A DNA stretch of 64,000 nt from Escarpia spicata (Eukaryota; Annelida; Polychaeta; Sabellida; Siboglinidae): the NCBI GenBank assembly GCA_963995525.1, contig OZ023216.1, positions 39,747,719 to 39,811,718 on the forward strand, written 5' to 3'. This document shows positions 1 through 13,275 of this stretch, piece after piece. The notes beneath the pieces were generated by a model that saw only the letters and a list, made by a program, of their open reading frames with translations, searched no databases and had not been told where the DNA came from. Numbering within the stretch: position 1 is the stretch's first letter; each line of letters starts with the position of its first letter. The translations under genes and the position numbers were made by a program.

Positions 1-239
1 AGTGCTCATTGTCTCAAACAATTAGCATGGAAGAGTCATTCTGGCGAACGACTATGCGACGGTGAGTGTTATGCGTGACTTTTCGGGGAAAGGGGCCTAC
101 TCAAGGGAGACGAATTGGGTAAGTCTGCTTGTATCGTGAAGAACGGAGATATTCGCAGGAAACGTGGCAGGCAACCATTTTTATAGTGTAGCACTGAGTG
201 GAACGGCCACGAATAAGGCAATCACTGGAGTCCATTCAC

Positions 240-405
240 ACACTGTCACTCTCACACACATGCACGCACAAACACACCTTTCTCTCTTTGTCTCTCTCTC
301 CTCCCTGTTCCCCCTTCTATCTCTCTATCTCTCTCATTCCATCCCTCCCACAATCTCTCTCGCCCTCCCCCCTCATTCTCTCCCCTCCCTCCGCTCTCAC
401 GTCTT
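240..405. repeat. Pyrimidine-rich low-complexity tract
   Basis: Short CA repeats pass into TCTC and CCCT-rich sequence with no clean period. Reading frames across it are compositional artefacts. Nothing else is recognisable in the first 600 bases. Confidence 0.8.
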
Positions 406-613
406 TTATTTTCTTACTGACTGTTTTGATGTCGCGTATACGAAAACTTAGGGACCTATTTGCATTGTTTGCTGTGTCGTTGATGTGTAACTCCGGGTAT
501 TGCCGCCTGTGGTAGCGGGGCCTGGGTATTTCACAGTGTAACACTCGTGAGGGTGTCTGTGCAATTAGTAAGGCGATTTCACTTTCACTAGTCTGCGCGT
601 TGCGCTCAGGACA

Positions 614-894
614 TTAAAGTAAAGTAAGTTCTTATATAGCGCAGTATCCAGTCCTCAATCGAACACCATCTCAACTTCTATGGAAAGAATTCAGCCACGC
701 TGCAATTAATGCGCGAAGACTATTCATACACAAATATCAACAACTGTCTATAGTCAGATACTCATTCATACAGCTGAGTGAACTGGAGCAACGTAGAGTA
801 AACGAATTTGCCCAAGGTTCGACTCCGCAACACAATATTGGAACCCGGGTTCTCTCGGTCGAGAGTCCGAAGCTCTAGCCACTACACCACTGCG
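614..894 (-). mobile_element. tRNA-derived SINE, copy 1 (has the tRNA-like head)
   Basis: Read on the minus strand from about 894, the element begins with a tRNA-like head. It has an A-box-like GTGGTGTAGTGGCTAGAGC, an anticodon-arm-like stretch rich in CTC/GAGAG, and a B-box-like CGGGTTCCAATA. A unique body follows, then a tail GCGCTATATAAGAACTTAC ending in TTTAC repeats near 614. The body and tail recur at 16409-16558, 26495-26676 and 62494-62676, which defines a dispersed family. Compared with the others this copy lacks about 45 bases next to the tail. The head resembles Glu/Asp-type tRNAs, but cloverleaf pairing is incomplete, so it is a SINE and not a functional tRNA gene. Confidence 0.75.
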
Positions 895-1399
895 TTACAC
901 TGACAGAACACTTCCGTGGGCGAAAGGACATTACTCCCACACCTCTTCCCGTTTCCCTCCCACGGCCATATGTCAGGGAACGCACTTGTAACCCGGTAAG
1001 GCGGGACAGCTTTAAATTTGAACTTGTAGTGCGACACAAATTCATGTCGACACTGCCCAATCGGCGGGTAAGTTTTAGACAAGAGGGTCGCCCCCACTTC
1101 GCCACATAACCAAGTACCACGTTCAACTTATAAATACACAGCTAGCTACAATGCAATAGAATGTTTGACGGCGACTCTGACAAGCAGAAAGAAGGTTTGG
1201 TGCTAGCATCTGGGAAATACTAAATGAGCCTATTGTTGTGGACCGTGCTAGTTACGCATATAGATGAGCTAATCTATATGCAAAACTAACACGGTTCATA
1301 ACAACTGAAGTGATCGATCTCGTCTTGCTTTGGAAAAACCCGACATACCGTAGCGCTTGTTTGCGTTGTCCGTCGAAAGCACCAACGCGGCGTGACCGC
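895..1399. other. Intergenic, nothing recognised
   Basis: Unique-looking sequence between the SINE head and the LINE tail. The ORFs here are short, show no domain signature and have no splice-site support. Confidence 0.5.
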
Positions 1400-1544
1400 G
1401 GACATACATAATAATAATAATAAGATAACTTCTATTGCGCCTAAATCTTTGGAAACCAAGCTCAGAGGCGCATAAAAACAAAAGGATTGGTCAATCTCAA
1501 AATCCATAAGTAGTTTTCCCGTTGTCAACAGATGGGTCAAGGCG

Positions 1545-1877
1545 CTAGGGAGCTACGGTGGATAAGCAAGGTTGTAAAGATACGTTTTTGAAATAACGAC
1601 GGAATTTTTTAGTATTTTCATTTGACCTAACACTAAGAGGGAGTATATTCCAAAAAGTTGGTGCAGCAACAGAAAAAGCCCTAGTTCCAATGTTAGTGTT
1701 GACTCTAGGAACAACAAGTAGGTCAGAACTAGATGATCGAAGCTGGATAGGTTTTCTTATAGGAGTAAGCAATGAATGCAAATAAGATGGTTGCCTATTG
1801 GACAGTGCCTGGTATGTAATGGCACAAATCTTAAATAGTGTACGATATCGTACAGGAAGCCAATGCAAAGACTTCAA
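1545..1877 (-). pseudogene. LINE ORF2 C-terminal segment
   Basis: Reads SLHWLPVRYRTLFKICAIT, then ..LSNRQPSYL.., then ..GTRAFSVAAPTFWNILP... This is the well-known C-terminal tail after the RT domain of CR1/L2-like LINEs. It lies just upstream (in element orientation) of the GCGC/TTA-repeat 3' end. Confidence 0.8.
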
Positions 1878-2133
1878 AAGTGGTACAGAGCGAGAAAAAC
1901 GAGGAGATCTTGTAACTACTCTTGCTAGACAATTTTGGACACGTTGAAGTTTTGTGATATCCTTGCTAGCGATATTATAAAGGAGGGAATTGCAATAGTC
2001 AAGTCTGCTGCTAACAAGAAAATGACATATACCAGCGAATAGATAAAATGAGATATGTGTTGTCGGAAATTTAAGTTACTATCAAAGATCACTCCTAGAT
2101 TCCGCACCGAGGTTGCTGGCGTGATATACTGAT

Positions 2134-2700
2134 TCAAAATACGCGTACGGAAAAAACATCCCGTTTACTACGCTGCATTGGAGTACCAATAATGATCAAT
2201 TCAGTTTTATTTGCATTTAATTTCAACTTGTGGAAGATATCTTGAAGGCAATCACTAAGTTGGTTAAGGGAGCGATTTGTATCCGGGGTAGCCAATGAAA
2301 TGTAGATCTGAGTATCATCAGCATAAAGATGATGATCCAAGTTATGTGTTTGTATAACAGAGCTTAGTGGCGTGGTGTAAAGAGTAAAAAGCAAAGGCCC
2401 AAGAACATAACCCTGGGGAACATCAAATAAAGCCGGCAGTGCAGCTGAAAAGCAGTTCCCAATCTTTATAGTTTGGTATCTATCAGTTAGATATGAAGAA
2501 AACCAGCTTAGAGCTGTGCCAGATATGCCGTACCACTTTAATAGGCGTTCAATGAGAATGCTGTGATCAATCGCGGCAGAGAAATCTAGTAAGGTAAGTG
2601 CAGTCACTTTACCATTATTAATGTTCAAGTTAATATCATTATGAACCTTTAAGAGGGCAGTCTCTGTTGAATGAAACTGCCTATATGCTGATTGTGACAC
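2134..2700 (-). pseudogene. LINE reverse transcriptase domain (inactivated)
   Basis: This 188-codon open stretch starts at AYRQFHSTETALLKVHNDI and includes palm motif A (LDFSAAIDHSIL), motif B (VPQGYVLGPLLF) and motif C (LYADDTQIY). In this family motif A normally has FDT between SAA and IDH. Those three residues, including one catalytic aspartate, are absent here. Motif B has Tyr where Ser is usual. Both changes fit an inactive copy. Upstream finger sequence between 2700 and 3400 is too decayed to read. Confidence 0.85.
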
Positions 2701-3403
2701 ATTAGTTAAGACATTTGTGCTAATGTGAGACCTTAGACGACTTGCTACAACCTTTTCTAGTATTTTGGAAATGAAGCTGAGATTAGAAATAGGTCTATAA
2801 CTGTTTAGGTCTTGTTTAGGCAGAGATGACTTCTTAAGAAGTGGTGTGACATGGGCGTATTTAAAAGCATCAGGAAAACAGCCAGAGCAAGGTGATGCAT
2901 TTATAATATTTGTTATAGGTCCAATTAGTGTATCAAGACATGCTTTTAGCAGTATTGTTGGAAATGGATCAAGTTCACAAGATTTATTTTGGGGAGGACA
3001 TAATTATTTTCCTAACTACATCAACTGTTGCATGTTCAAATTATACAAGTTGATAATTTACTTGTGGAACGTCCACACTGACATTACTTATATTATGACG
3101 TGGGAAAGCAGAACGAATAATACTGATTTTATTCTTAAAGTGACTAGAGAACGAATCACATAGACTTAATTGACACGTGATCAGGTAGCAATGGAGTAGG
3201 CCGTGTGTAGAATGTTACTGATGCAGTTCCATAACTGACGCGGATTATCAGACTTATTTATGACCATATTTGTAAAATAATCTGATTTAGCTTTAGCCAT
3301 TTGTCTGTTACAGAGGTGACATTGCTTAGAATAGCGCGATCTATCTAATGGCGAGCGTGATTTGCGCCATATACGTTCTAAATAACCTTTCAGATAGTAT
3401 AAT

Positions 3404-4290
3404 TTAGAAAGTCATCCATGGAGCCGGTGGCCTTTCTGACACCCATTTGGATTTTATAGGTGCATGTTTATCAAGTAATGCACTGAGTACTTGACAGTAC
3501 TGTTTATATAAGTCATATAGATGTTTTTTGTTATCTATGATAAGGTCAGATATAAGGATATCAGCCATTAATCCTGTAATGTAAATCATATGAATTGCTC
3601 TGTAAGACACATTGCGTTTCGACTCTAAAGGGGTTATAGAAACGTTAATATTAGCAATGACAGTATGGTGGTCTGATAACCCATATGAAACAGTAGGTGC
3701 TTGGATACTATTACAAGTTGAACGGGTTATCAAGAGGTCAAGCCAATGGCCATGTATGTGTCGAAAAGGTAACATGTTGTTTCAAATCAAATGATGCCAG
3801 AATATCATCAAACGTAGTTATAGAAGGTACATCCAAATGTAGATTAAAATCACCAAGAATGTAAAATTCTGAATGAATAACTGTCAGATTTTCCAAAATA
3901 TCCTGAAAGTCTTCAAAGAAATTGGCTGAGTGTCCTGGAGGGCGATAGATATAAACAAAGTATGCGGAGAAAGAAGAATCTGAAATTTCAGCACAGATGG
4001 ACTCAAAACTAGAGTATTCAGGGTTAGAATGTAATTTAACTTTGAATTGCTGTGATATAAGAAAGCCAACACCACCTCCACGGCCGACTAAACGTGGTCG
4101 ATGGTGAAAGGTGTAACCAGAAGGGGAAACGTCAGCAATGCATGCATGTGAGGCTGTCTTATCTCGTACAGATCGAACGTTTGTGGTGGCCACCCGAATG
4201 TTTCGTCTAACAGATGACCCAGGATTGAGACTTACATCTCCTGCTAGTAATAGGGCAGTAGGTGTTGAAGGGAAGACCGAAATTAAATGG
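3404..4290 (-). pseudogene. LINE endonuclease domain (frameshifted)
   Basis: The N-terminal half runs from about 4290 to 3738 and reads RVATTNVRSVRDKTASH, then a glycine-rich segment VGRGGGVGFL, YRPPGHS and YILGDFNLHLD. A frameshift near 3740-3775 moves the remainder into another frame, which reads HWLDLLITR, then GLSDHHTV. The GDFN and SDHH blocks are catalytic or metal-site motifs of exonuclease/endonuclease/phosphatase-fold LINE endonucleases. The fragment belongs to the degenerate LINE and is not a host gene. Confidence 0.8.
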
Positions 4291-4463
4291 ACAGTGTTAA
4301 GAGAGCTCGAAAGGACAGGGGTGAAGAACCGAGAGCGTGAGGAAATGTCAGAGGGTGGCTACAGATGGTCAGGACTGCCGAGAAGGCGGAAGAAATTAAA
4401 TGGTGTAAGCCTGCCTGTAGACCGCGCGCTGGACGGATGGAAGGCACGTTGGTGGCAGGGCGG

Positions 4464-4825
4464 TGTCGCGCTTACATTTATTCGGGCGTACAATTTTATC
4501 CGGGTGATGTTTATGTGCATATGTAAGGCATCATATTTGGCACCAGTAGGTCAAGTAGTGATAAATAATACACAGTAGTTAAATATGTTCCCTTTTTGTC
4601 GTAATACGAGCGTTATAGTCAGAGTACATGATTATAATTTGCTGTTTCAGATTTATGACCAAGTATAAGAGTAAGTTTATGTATATATAGACACACATAT
4701 ATAAACATACATAACGCCCGGATAAATGAAAGCGCGTCAGCTGGTGCTAAATGCATTCCCCTAGATACGCGCACGCACAGAAACGTCACCCGGATATTAT
4801 TTAACGCCCTGATAAATGCAAGCAC
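4464..4825. mobile_element. Inverted-repeat element (MITE-like)
   Basis: About 83 bases at 4464-4546 are an imperfect inverted repeat of 4741-4825. Shared landmarks are a CATTTAT..CGGGCGT block, ATCCGGGTGA, TTT.TGTGC and GCACCAG at the inner ends. A third partial copy of the outer motif sits at about 4711-4736. The roughly 195-bp centre has no coding signal. The structure fits a non-autonomous inverted-repeat transposon. Target-site duplication was not established. Confidence 0.6.
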
Positions 4826-6090
4826 TACGGGTCAGCGCCGGATTTAGCACTGTGGGGGAGGCTTGGACAGTGATTGAACGAGTATCGTATCATAATAGTT
4901 CTCACTTCTGTCTACCTTCTACAATGGTGACTTCAAATACGACTTTAGCCCATTTAGAACTCTAATTTGCATCATATTGAAGCACCAAAGTTACGTCTAT
5001 AAACGTTTCCACCCCAAAGGAATTTCCCAGAGTGTTTTGTGGGTGCCCTCATAAAACATTGTATTGTAGGGGCCCTGAATAACTGCCACGTTTGACCTTC
5101 TCTAAATACAGCACTTAGATAGGTACTTGGCAGGTGCTGGTAGGACCTCTTGCTGACTAGATTTGATCCGGTATATGCATTATGACTTGTGTGTGTTCAA
5201 ACAGTTTAAATACAGTAGCTAGTGTTTCTTATGTTCAAACGCCACGTATTTGATTAAAAAATGTTTCTGAATGCAACAATGCCATGTGGAAGACATTCCC
5301 TTTTATAACTTCCAACATTTAACTCCTTCCTATATTAAGATACAAAAATCCCCTAAACACGTTTTTAATAATCACATACAAATATGTACCCTTTTTTGTA
5401 CCTCAAACGATTTAGAATAATGGAATGAGTGGATAGATAAAAATGAAATATAAAGTTGTAATAACATAGACCCGACAAGTATAGAATTGCTCGTTGTATA
5501 CTAAGGAGTGTCACTGAGATAAGAGAACCCTCTCAACATAAGTACATAGCAAGCAGTAAGCAACATACGTAGCGTCAAAGAAACTGACATAATATTGCTC
5601 CTACCCATCTCATTTGATTCTAGCTTCACTGTGAGGGTTTAGCAATGGAAGTTTTGTAGTTGTCCATGCACCAGATGCTACATTCTACATGTAGATAGTT
5701 ACACCAAAACTATAATCCTCCAACAATGAAAGGCGAACAAAAATTATTTAATTTCGCGTATAATAATATGTTTAATACACCTTAACAAACACCGAAGCTA
5801 GCATCAAATACCATATCACACCATTTCAAATAGGTGTATAGGACAGGTGATGTAGAAACCAAGCTAAGCTGTGTAGAAACCAAGCTAGCAATCTAGACTC
5901 CAAGCTAAGCTGTGTAGAAACCAAGCCAGCAATATAGACAGCAAGCTGCAACTCAACATTCCATTTCACTATATTAAAAAAAATATACCATCCACTCTTC
6001 ACACATAACTATGAAAATAAACTACTATCATGACAAACCAGAATAATAAAATATCATTGAAAACTGGACAAGGTACGTGATCTATATTGG
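4826..6090. other. AT-rich intergenic sequence
   Basis: No exon or transposon protein is recognised. It contains a small tandem repeat at about 5848-5955 (GTAGAAACCAAGCTA-type units). The 3' flank of the small membrane ORF would lie at its high-coordinate end. Confidence 0.5.
5848..5955. repeat. Short tandem repeat, about 55-bp unit with AAGCTAAGCTGTGTAG core
   Basis: The words GTAGAAACCAAGC and CCAAGCTAAGCTGTG each recur two or three times over roughly 110 bases with small changes between copies. Confidence 0.6.
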
Positions 6091-6327
6091 TCACTCTTCT
6101 TTCAACAATGCTGCCGCTTGACCTTGACCTGTGTGAACTTTGTCAGTGGATTTTTTCTGGGGATGGTCATCATCGCCAGTGAGTAGACGTCTAGTGGCTC
6201 CAAGACATCTAATAACAAGGGCTAAGGCAGCGAGCCCAGCGGCTGCCATGAGAATCAACACAATTATACCAAGAAGAACAATAAAGACAGACATGCCAAA
6301 GCTAAACTGCATGATCTGGGTCGACAT
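6091..6327 (-). CDS. Small single-pass membrane protein, 78 aa, unidentified
   Basis: The minus-strand ORF starts at ATG 6327-6325 in a good initiation context (TTTCACCATGT). An in-frame TAA lies 15 codons upstream, so it is not the visible tail of a longer frame. Residues about 12-43 form one strongly hydrophobic helix (FIVLLGIIVLILMAAAGLAA). A basic turn (RCLGATRR) follows, then a polar, charged tail of about 30 residues (GDDDHPQKKS..LLKEE). This is the layout of a tail-heavy type I/III microprotein. It lies 489 bases downstream of the C15orf61 homologue's stop on the same strand. It could be a separate short gene, a downstream ORF in that gene's 3' UTR, or chance. A TTCTCTTATCCAG acceptor-like site precedes it at about 6384. 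I do not recognise a family. Confidence 0.45.
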   Translation of the reverse strand: MSTQIMQFSFGMSVFIVLLGIIVLILMAAAGLAALALVIRCLGATRRLLTGDDDHPQKKSTDKVHTGQGQAAALLKEE

Positions 6328-6815
6328 GGTGAAAGTGGTACCAGTTAAAATCTTCACCCACAAAAGTTACCCAAGATCTGGATAAGAGAACTGTCTCGCA
6401 CGCTAGACTGCTACCATCAAATGATTGGTAGAAATGTAAGTTTTGATGGCTGTATAACAAGGAATGGCAAAAATAATCAATTATTGTTGCACAATAATAT
6501 GAAATATATATATATATACATAATAAGTATCAAATAACACACAATAAAATTGGCAATAAACGGTCTACAATATTTAATTTAAATGTACACATGTATATTA
6601 TGTCAATGAATGTAAAAGCAACTGAATAACTTTCTGGTGTTTAATTCCTGCCTTTTAAGTAAAAAATGTCAAGAAAATTGGCATCATTCAGCAGTGACAG
6701 GAATTAGTTAATAACATGAAATACAAGGCACAGTGTAAAAACAGGCAAGTAGCTACATGTGACGATATGTCACACTATCATAGTCGAGTACATATATAGC
6801 AACCACCAGATGTCT

Positions 6816-10267
<3,452 letters not shown>

Positions 10268-13073
10268 CACCGTCCAAACCGTCTACTGCAGCTGTAAAAG
10301 AAGATACTGTTTTAGGACATATATGGATTATATATGGCAGACCCTATATATACCCTGATATTTAGATTAGTTATAAGAAGATGTCAGTTCCTTCTACAAG
10401 GGGAGGTCAATTATCTCACACAGTGTGTAATGTGTGACTTGTTGAAGTTGTGGTCCTGCAAACTAAGCCCTAATCAGAACAACTTTGTAAATTATTACTA
10501 AATATATCACAAGTGTAAGAGAAATTGCAAAATAGCAATCCCACCATATATGATTGGAGAAGAAGATAAGCTGGCACTGGATTTTGAAACAGGGGTACCA
10601 AAAACGGACCTTGTGCACATTTGTGCAATCAGTCAGTATGTCAAAACTGGAATCAAGTTATCCTAGACAGATTTCTTTATCATTCAGCATATGCAATGAA
10701 AATCAATCGACTACTCAAATACATTAAAACAAGCGCACATGCTCAAGCGCACATGCTCAAATGTAACCCAGTTTAAATGCCAAATTAATATAACTATTAT
10801 TTAACAGATTACCGTGACAATTACAGCTTCAATTTTCTTTTGTTATTCTTCTTCATCTCCAACATTTCAAGGTGAAGAATCTCATTAAAATAATCTCACA
10901 TATCATTGAGATAGACAGGGCCTATGTCTATGAGCGGGATTCAAAATGGCGGATTGCCACACTAAGCATAATTTGCCAGAAACAAAATGTACGCCATCAA
11001 AAGGGAAGATTATTACCACTCCTGAACACCACCTAAAATCTGTTTTAATCACTGATACTCCTATTGACATTAAAACAACAAATGTATATTAATAAACAAG
11101 CGGGTAGTTTACACAGTAATAAACCACGGCCACTAAACTGGGACCCCTGTCTCCCATGTTAGCAGAAGGGAAGGCAAATCGGTCTGACATCCCTAGCTTG
11201 GGTAAGTAATCGTGGCCTGTAAAAAAGTTATCATCAGGACTTGTGTAATTGAAGGCAGTGAACCTGTCAGTGTCAAGACTCAAGTCATTTGTCTGCGTAT
11301 GTATGGTAGCAACCAGAACAATAACACATTATCGCCCACACTTGTAGCCTCCTACTAATGCGTAAATGCATACATTTAACACTGGACCTCCCAAGATTGA
11401 CAAATTATTATTCGCATATAAGATCTGGCTTAATTATATCTGTATAGCTACTAATAATTTTACACAGGGTCGTTTACATACACGTGCAACGGTTCAATTT
11501 ACGAAGGCATCCTCCAATCAAGGTCAAGGCAGGATTTCAACACGGGCAGAAAAATTAGTACCGCAAACAATATTTCTTTATATTACTTTAGCGAACTTGT
11601 GTGATAAAAATGTGAATTTCATACAGTGAGTCTAACTATTTTATTATTGTATAATCTATGTACTTGTTTTTCACGAAAGAATGCGGTATAAATTTAGGGA
11701 AGTGTGTATTTCCCCAAGTTCCACGTCAACACTGCCACACGACTTGGCGAGTCATCAGTTATTTTTAGCTGTAATTGCCAAGTTGTCGCTGCTGGTGACG
11801 ACGGCAAATCCACGGAAGCGCTTCTTCAGACAAACTTCGACCTGGATGGTTCAGGTATTTAATGTGATATACTTTCCTGGATACATGTATCCATGTTTGA
11901 AGCCCAGGGCCAGATTAAAATAATGTCACGAAGCCCAAGCAGAATCCAATTTTCTTTCATATGTCGTGGCGGATGTGAACAGACGGACAAACCTATCCCA
12001 GCTCGAGTCAACTTAGTGTTATGCATTCGCAAACGTGATGTGTCACGATTATGGTTTCGCTGGTTTCCGCAAAGGACTCAAGTTCCGGCGGTTAGCTCAC
12101 GTACGGGTAGCAATACTATATCCTGGCAAACCCATTCAGTTTCATCATTCATGCCAAGAGAGCAAAGCGCCTGGACCTCCTGGTACTAGTTTCGATCTAA
12201 ACTATTTATCGTACAGTGCTACTCAGTACACAGCAACACGTCAATAGATCTAGAAATAGAAGCATCGCAGAGTTACGGTTGGTCACCCCCACACGTCAGA
12301 CCCTCTCCTCCAAAGTACATTTTTACTTATTAATTACATCTAATTATCTGTAACTGTGTATGCACCTAATCAGATAAATACATAATCAGGGTTTCCACCA
12401 GAAAAAAATAATTTGGGTACGGAGTTAGTCAATTGTGAGACAGCGGAACTGGCAGGCTTAACTGCCACGGGCGCGTAGACGCCCTGATGGACGGGGGTGG
12501 GTGGGGGCCCTATACCAAAACAATTGGATTTCTAGATGCTCGGAGAAGTGATTTCCAGGCATTTGGAGTCGGAAATCCCGCCCGGCTCATGGTGATCATT
12601 TCCATGTTTCGTAGGAGAATGAATAGTAAATGTAACAGTCAGCAGGAAAACTGTAGTATGGGATCTTGTTGCATTATTTTTCTTCACCAAGAAACAATGA
12701 ATACTCGAAAACATCGCAAAAAATGTACAGCCATGACACCACACCGTATTCTTTACACTAAGCCTAGCAATGTACGGGTACACCATGTTCTATCCTGAGG
12801 TGAAGACTTCAATCCTGCAGTGAATACCACGTTTAGCCAGTCACAAAATAGCTAGCATAAACGTGTTGGCACAGGCTCATTCTTCACCTTTAAAAATGTC
12901 ATCAAGTATGAGTTTCATTGCACAGAATATTAAACAAAATTTTTAAATGTGGATTATTTTTGGGTACGTAATTTTACCCTTTTACCCTGCTGGCGGAAAC
13001 ACTGATAATAACATGACATCTACCCTAAACAAATTACAAAAACAATTGTTCACATTATTTTGTCTTGTTGCAG
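10268..13073. other. Divergent intergenic region between C15orf61 homologue and CREB3-like gene
   Basis: The two genes start in opposite directions about 2.8 kb apart, and both need unseen 5' UTR exons, so their promoters should lie here. A relatively GC-rich patch at about 11690-12310 is the likeliest place. It holds a GGATGGTTCAG|GTATTT donor-like site on the plus strand near 11852 and an ACACGTCA motif at 12291. No protein-coding exon is supported. Confidence 0.4.
12291..12298 (-). promoter_or_regulatory. Possible UPRE/CRE-like site (TGACGTGT on minus strand)
   Basis: An 8-mer containing the TGACGTG core used by ER-stress bZIP factors, about 820 bases before the CREB3-like start codon. 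A single short match has little weight on its own. Confidence 0.2.
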
Positions 13074-13275
13074 CTGAGCACAGCATTGTTGGACTTCTGA
13101 CTACACATCAATGATGGAGATACCACACTTCCATTCAGCTGGTGTTTATGAAACTGGGGACACGTTAGATATGTTATTTGATGAACAAGTCGGTCTACTG
13201 AGCCCGGAGCTGCCCAGTCTGCAGAAGATGCCTGTCTCAGCATCAACTTTCTGCGACATGCCTGATCTCAGTTTT
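13074..13275 (+). CDS. CREB3L: CREB3-like exon with start codon
   Basis: Acceptor TGTCTTGTTGCAG ends at 13073. The 37-base 5' UTR contains an in-frame TGA, then two adjacent ATGs (13111 and 13114). It encodes 55 residues including [10 protein letters not shown] and ends at donor GTAAGT in phase 0. An upstream non-coding exon is implied but was not found. Confidence 0.88.

Larger units (their letters stand above)
1400..4300 (-). mobile_element. Degenerate non-LTR retrotransposon (CR1/Rex1/L2-like LINE)
   Basis: On the minus strand, fragments in correct LINE order cover about 2.9 kb. The N-terminal part of ORF2 has the typical lead-in LLLAGDVSLNPG near 4260-4220. An apurinic endonuclease follows (GDFN motif, then SDHH), then a reverse transcriptase with an LYADD box, then the conserved C-terminal tail reading SLHWLPVRYR. 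The 3' end is a GCGC-containing stretch followed by a TTA trinucleotide repeat at about 1408-1425, as in CR1/Rex1-type LINEs. Pieces lie in different frames with stops between them, so the copy is dead. Clade assignment comes from motif style and the tail and should be checked with RepeatMasker. Confidence 0.85.

Noticed and set aside
820..894. tRNA gene on the minus strand
   Set aside because: A- and B-box-like text is present, but acceptor and T-arm pairing is poor and it continues into the dispersed SINE body, so it is a SINE head.
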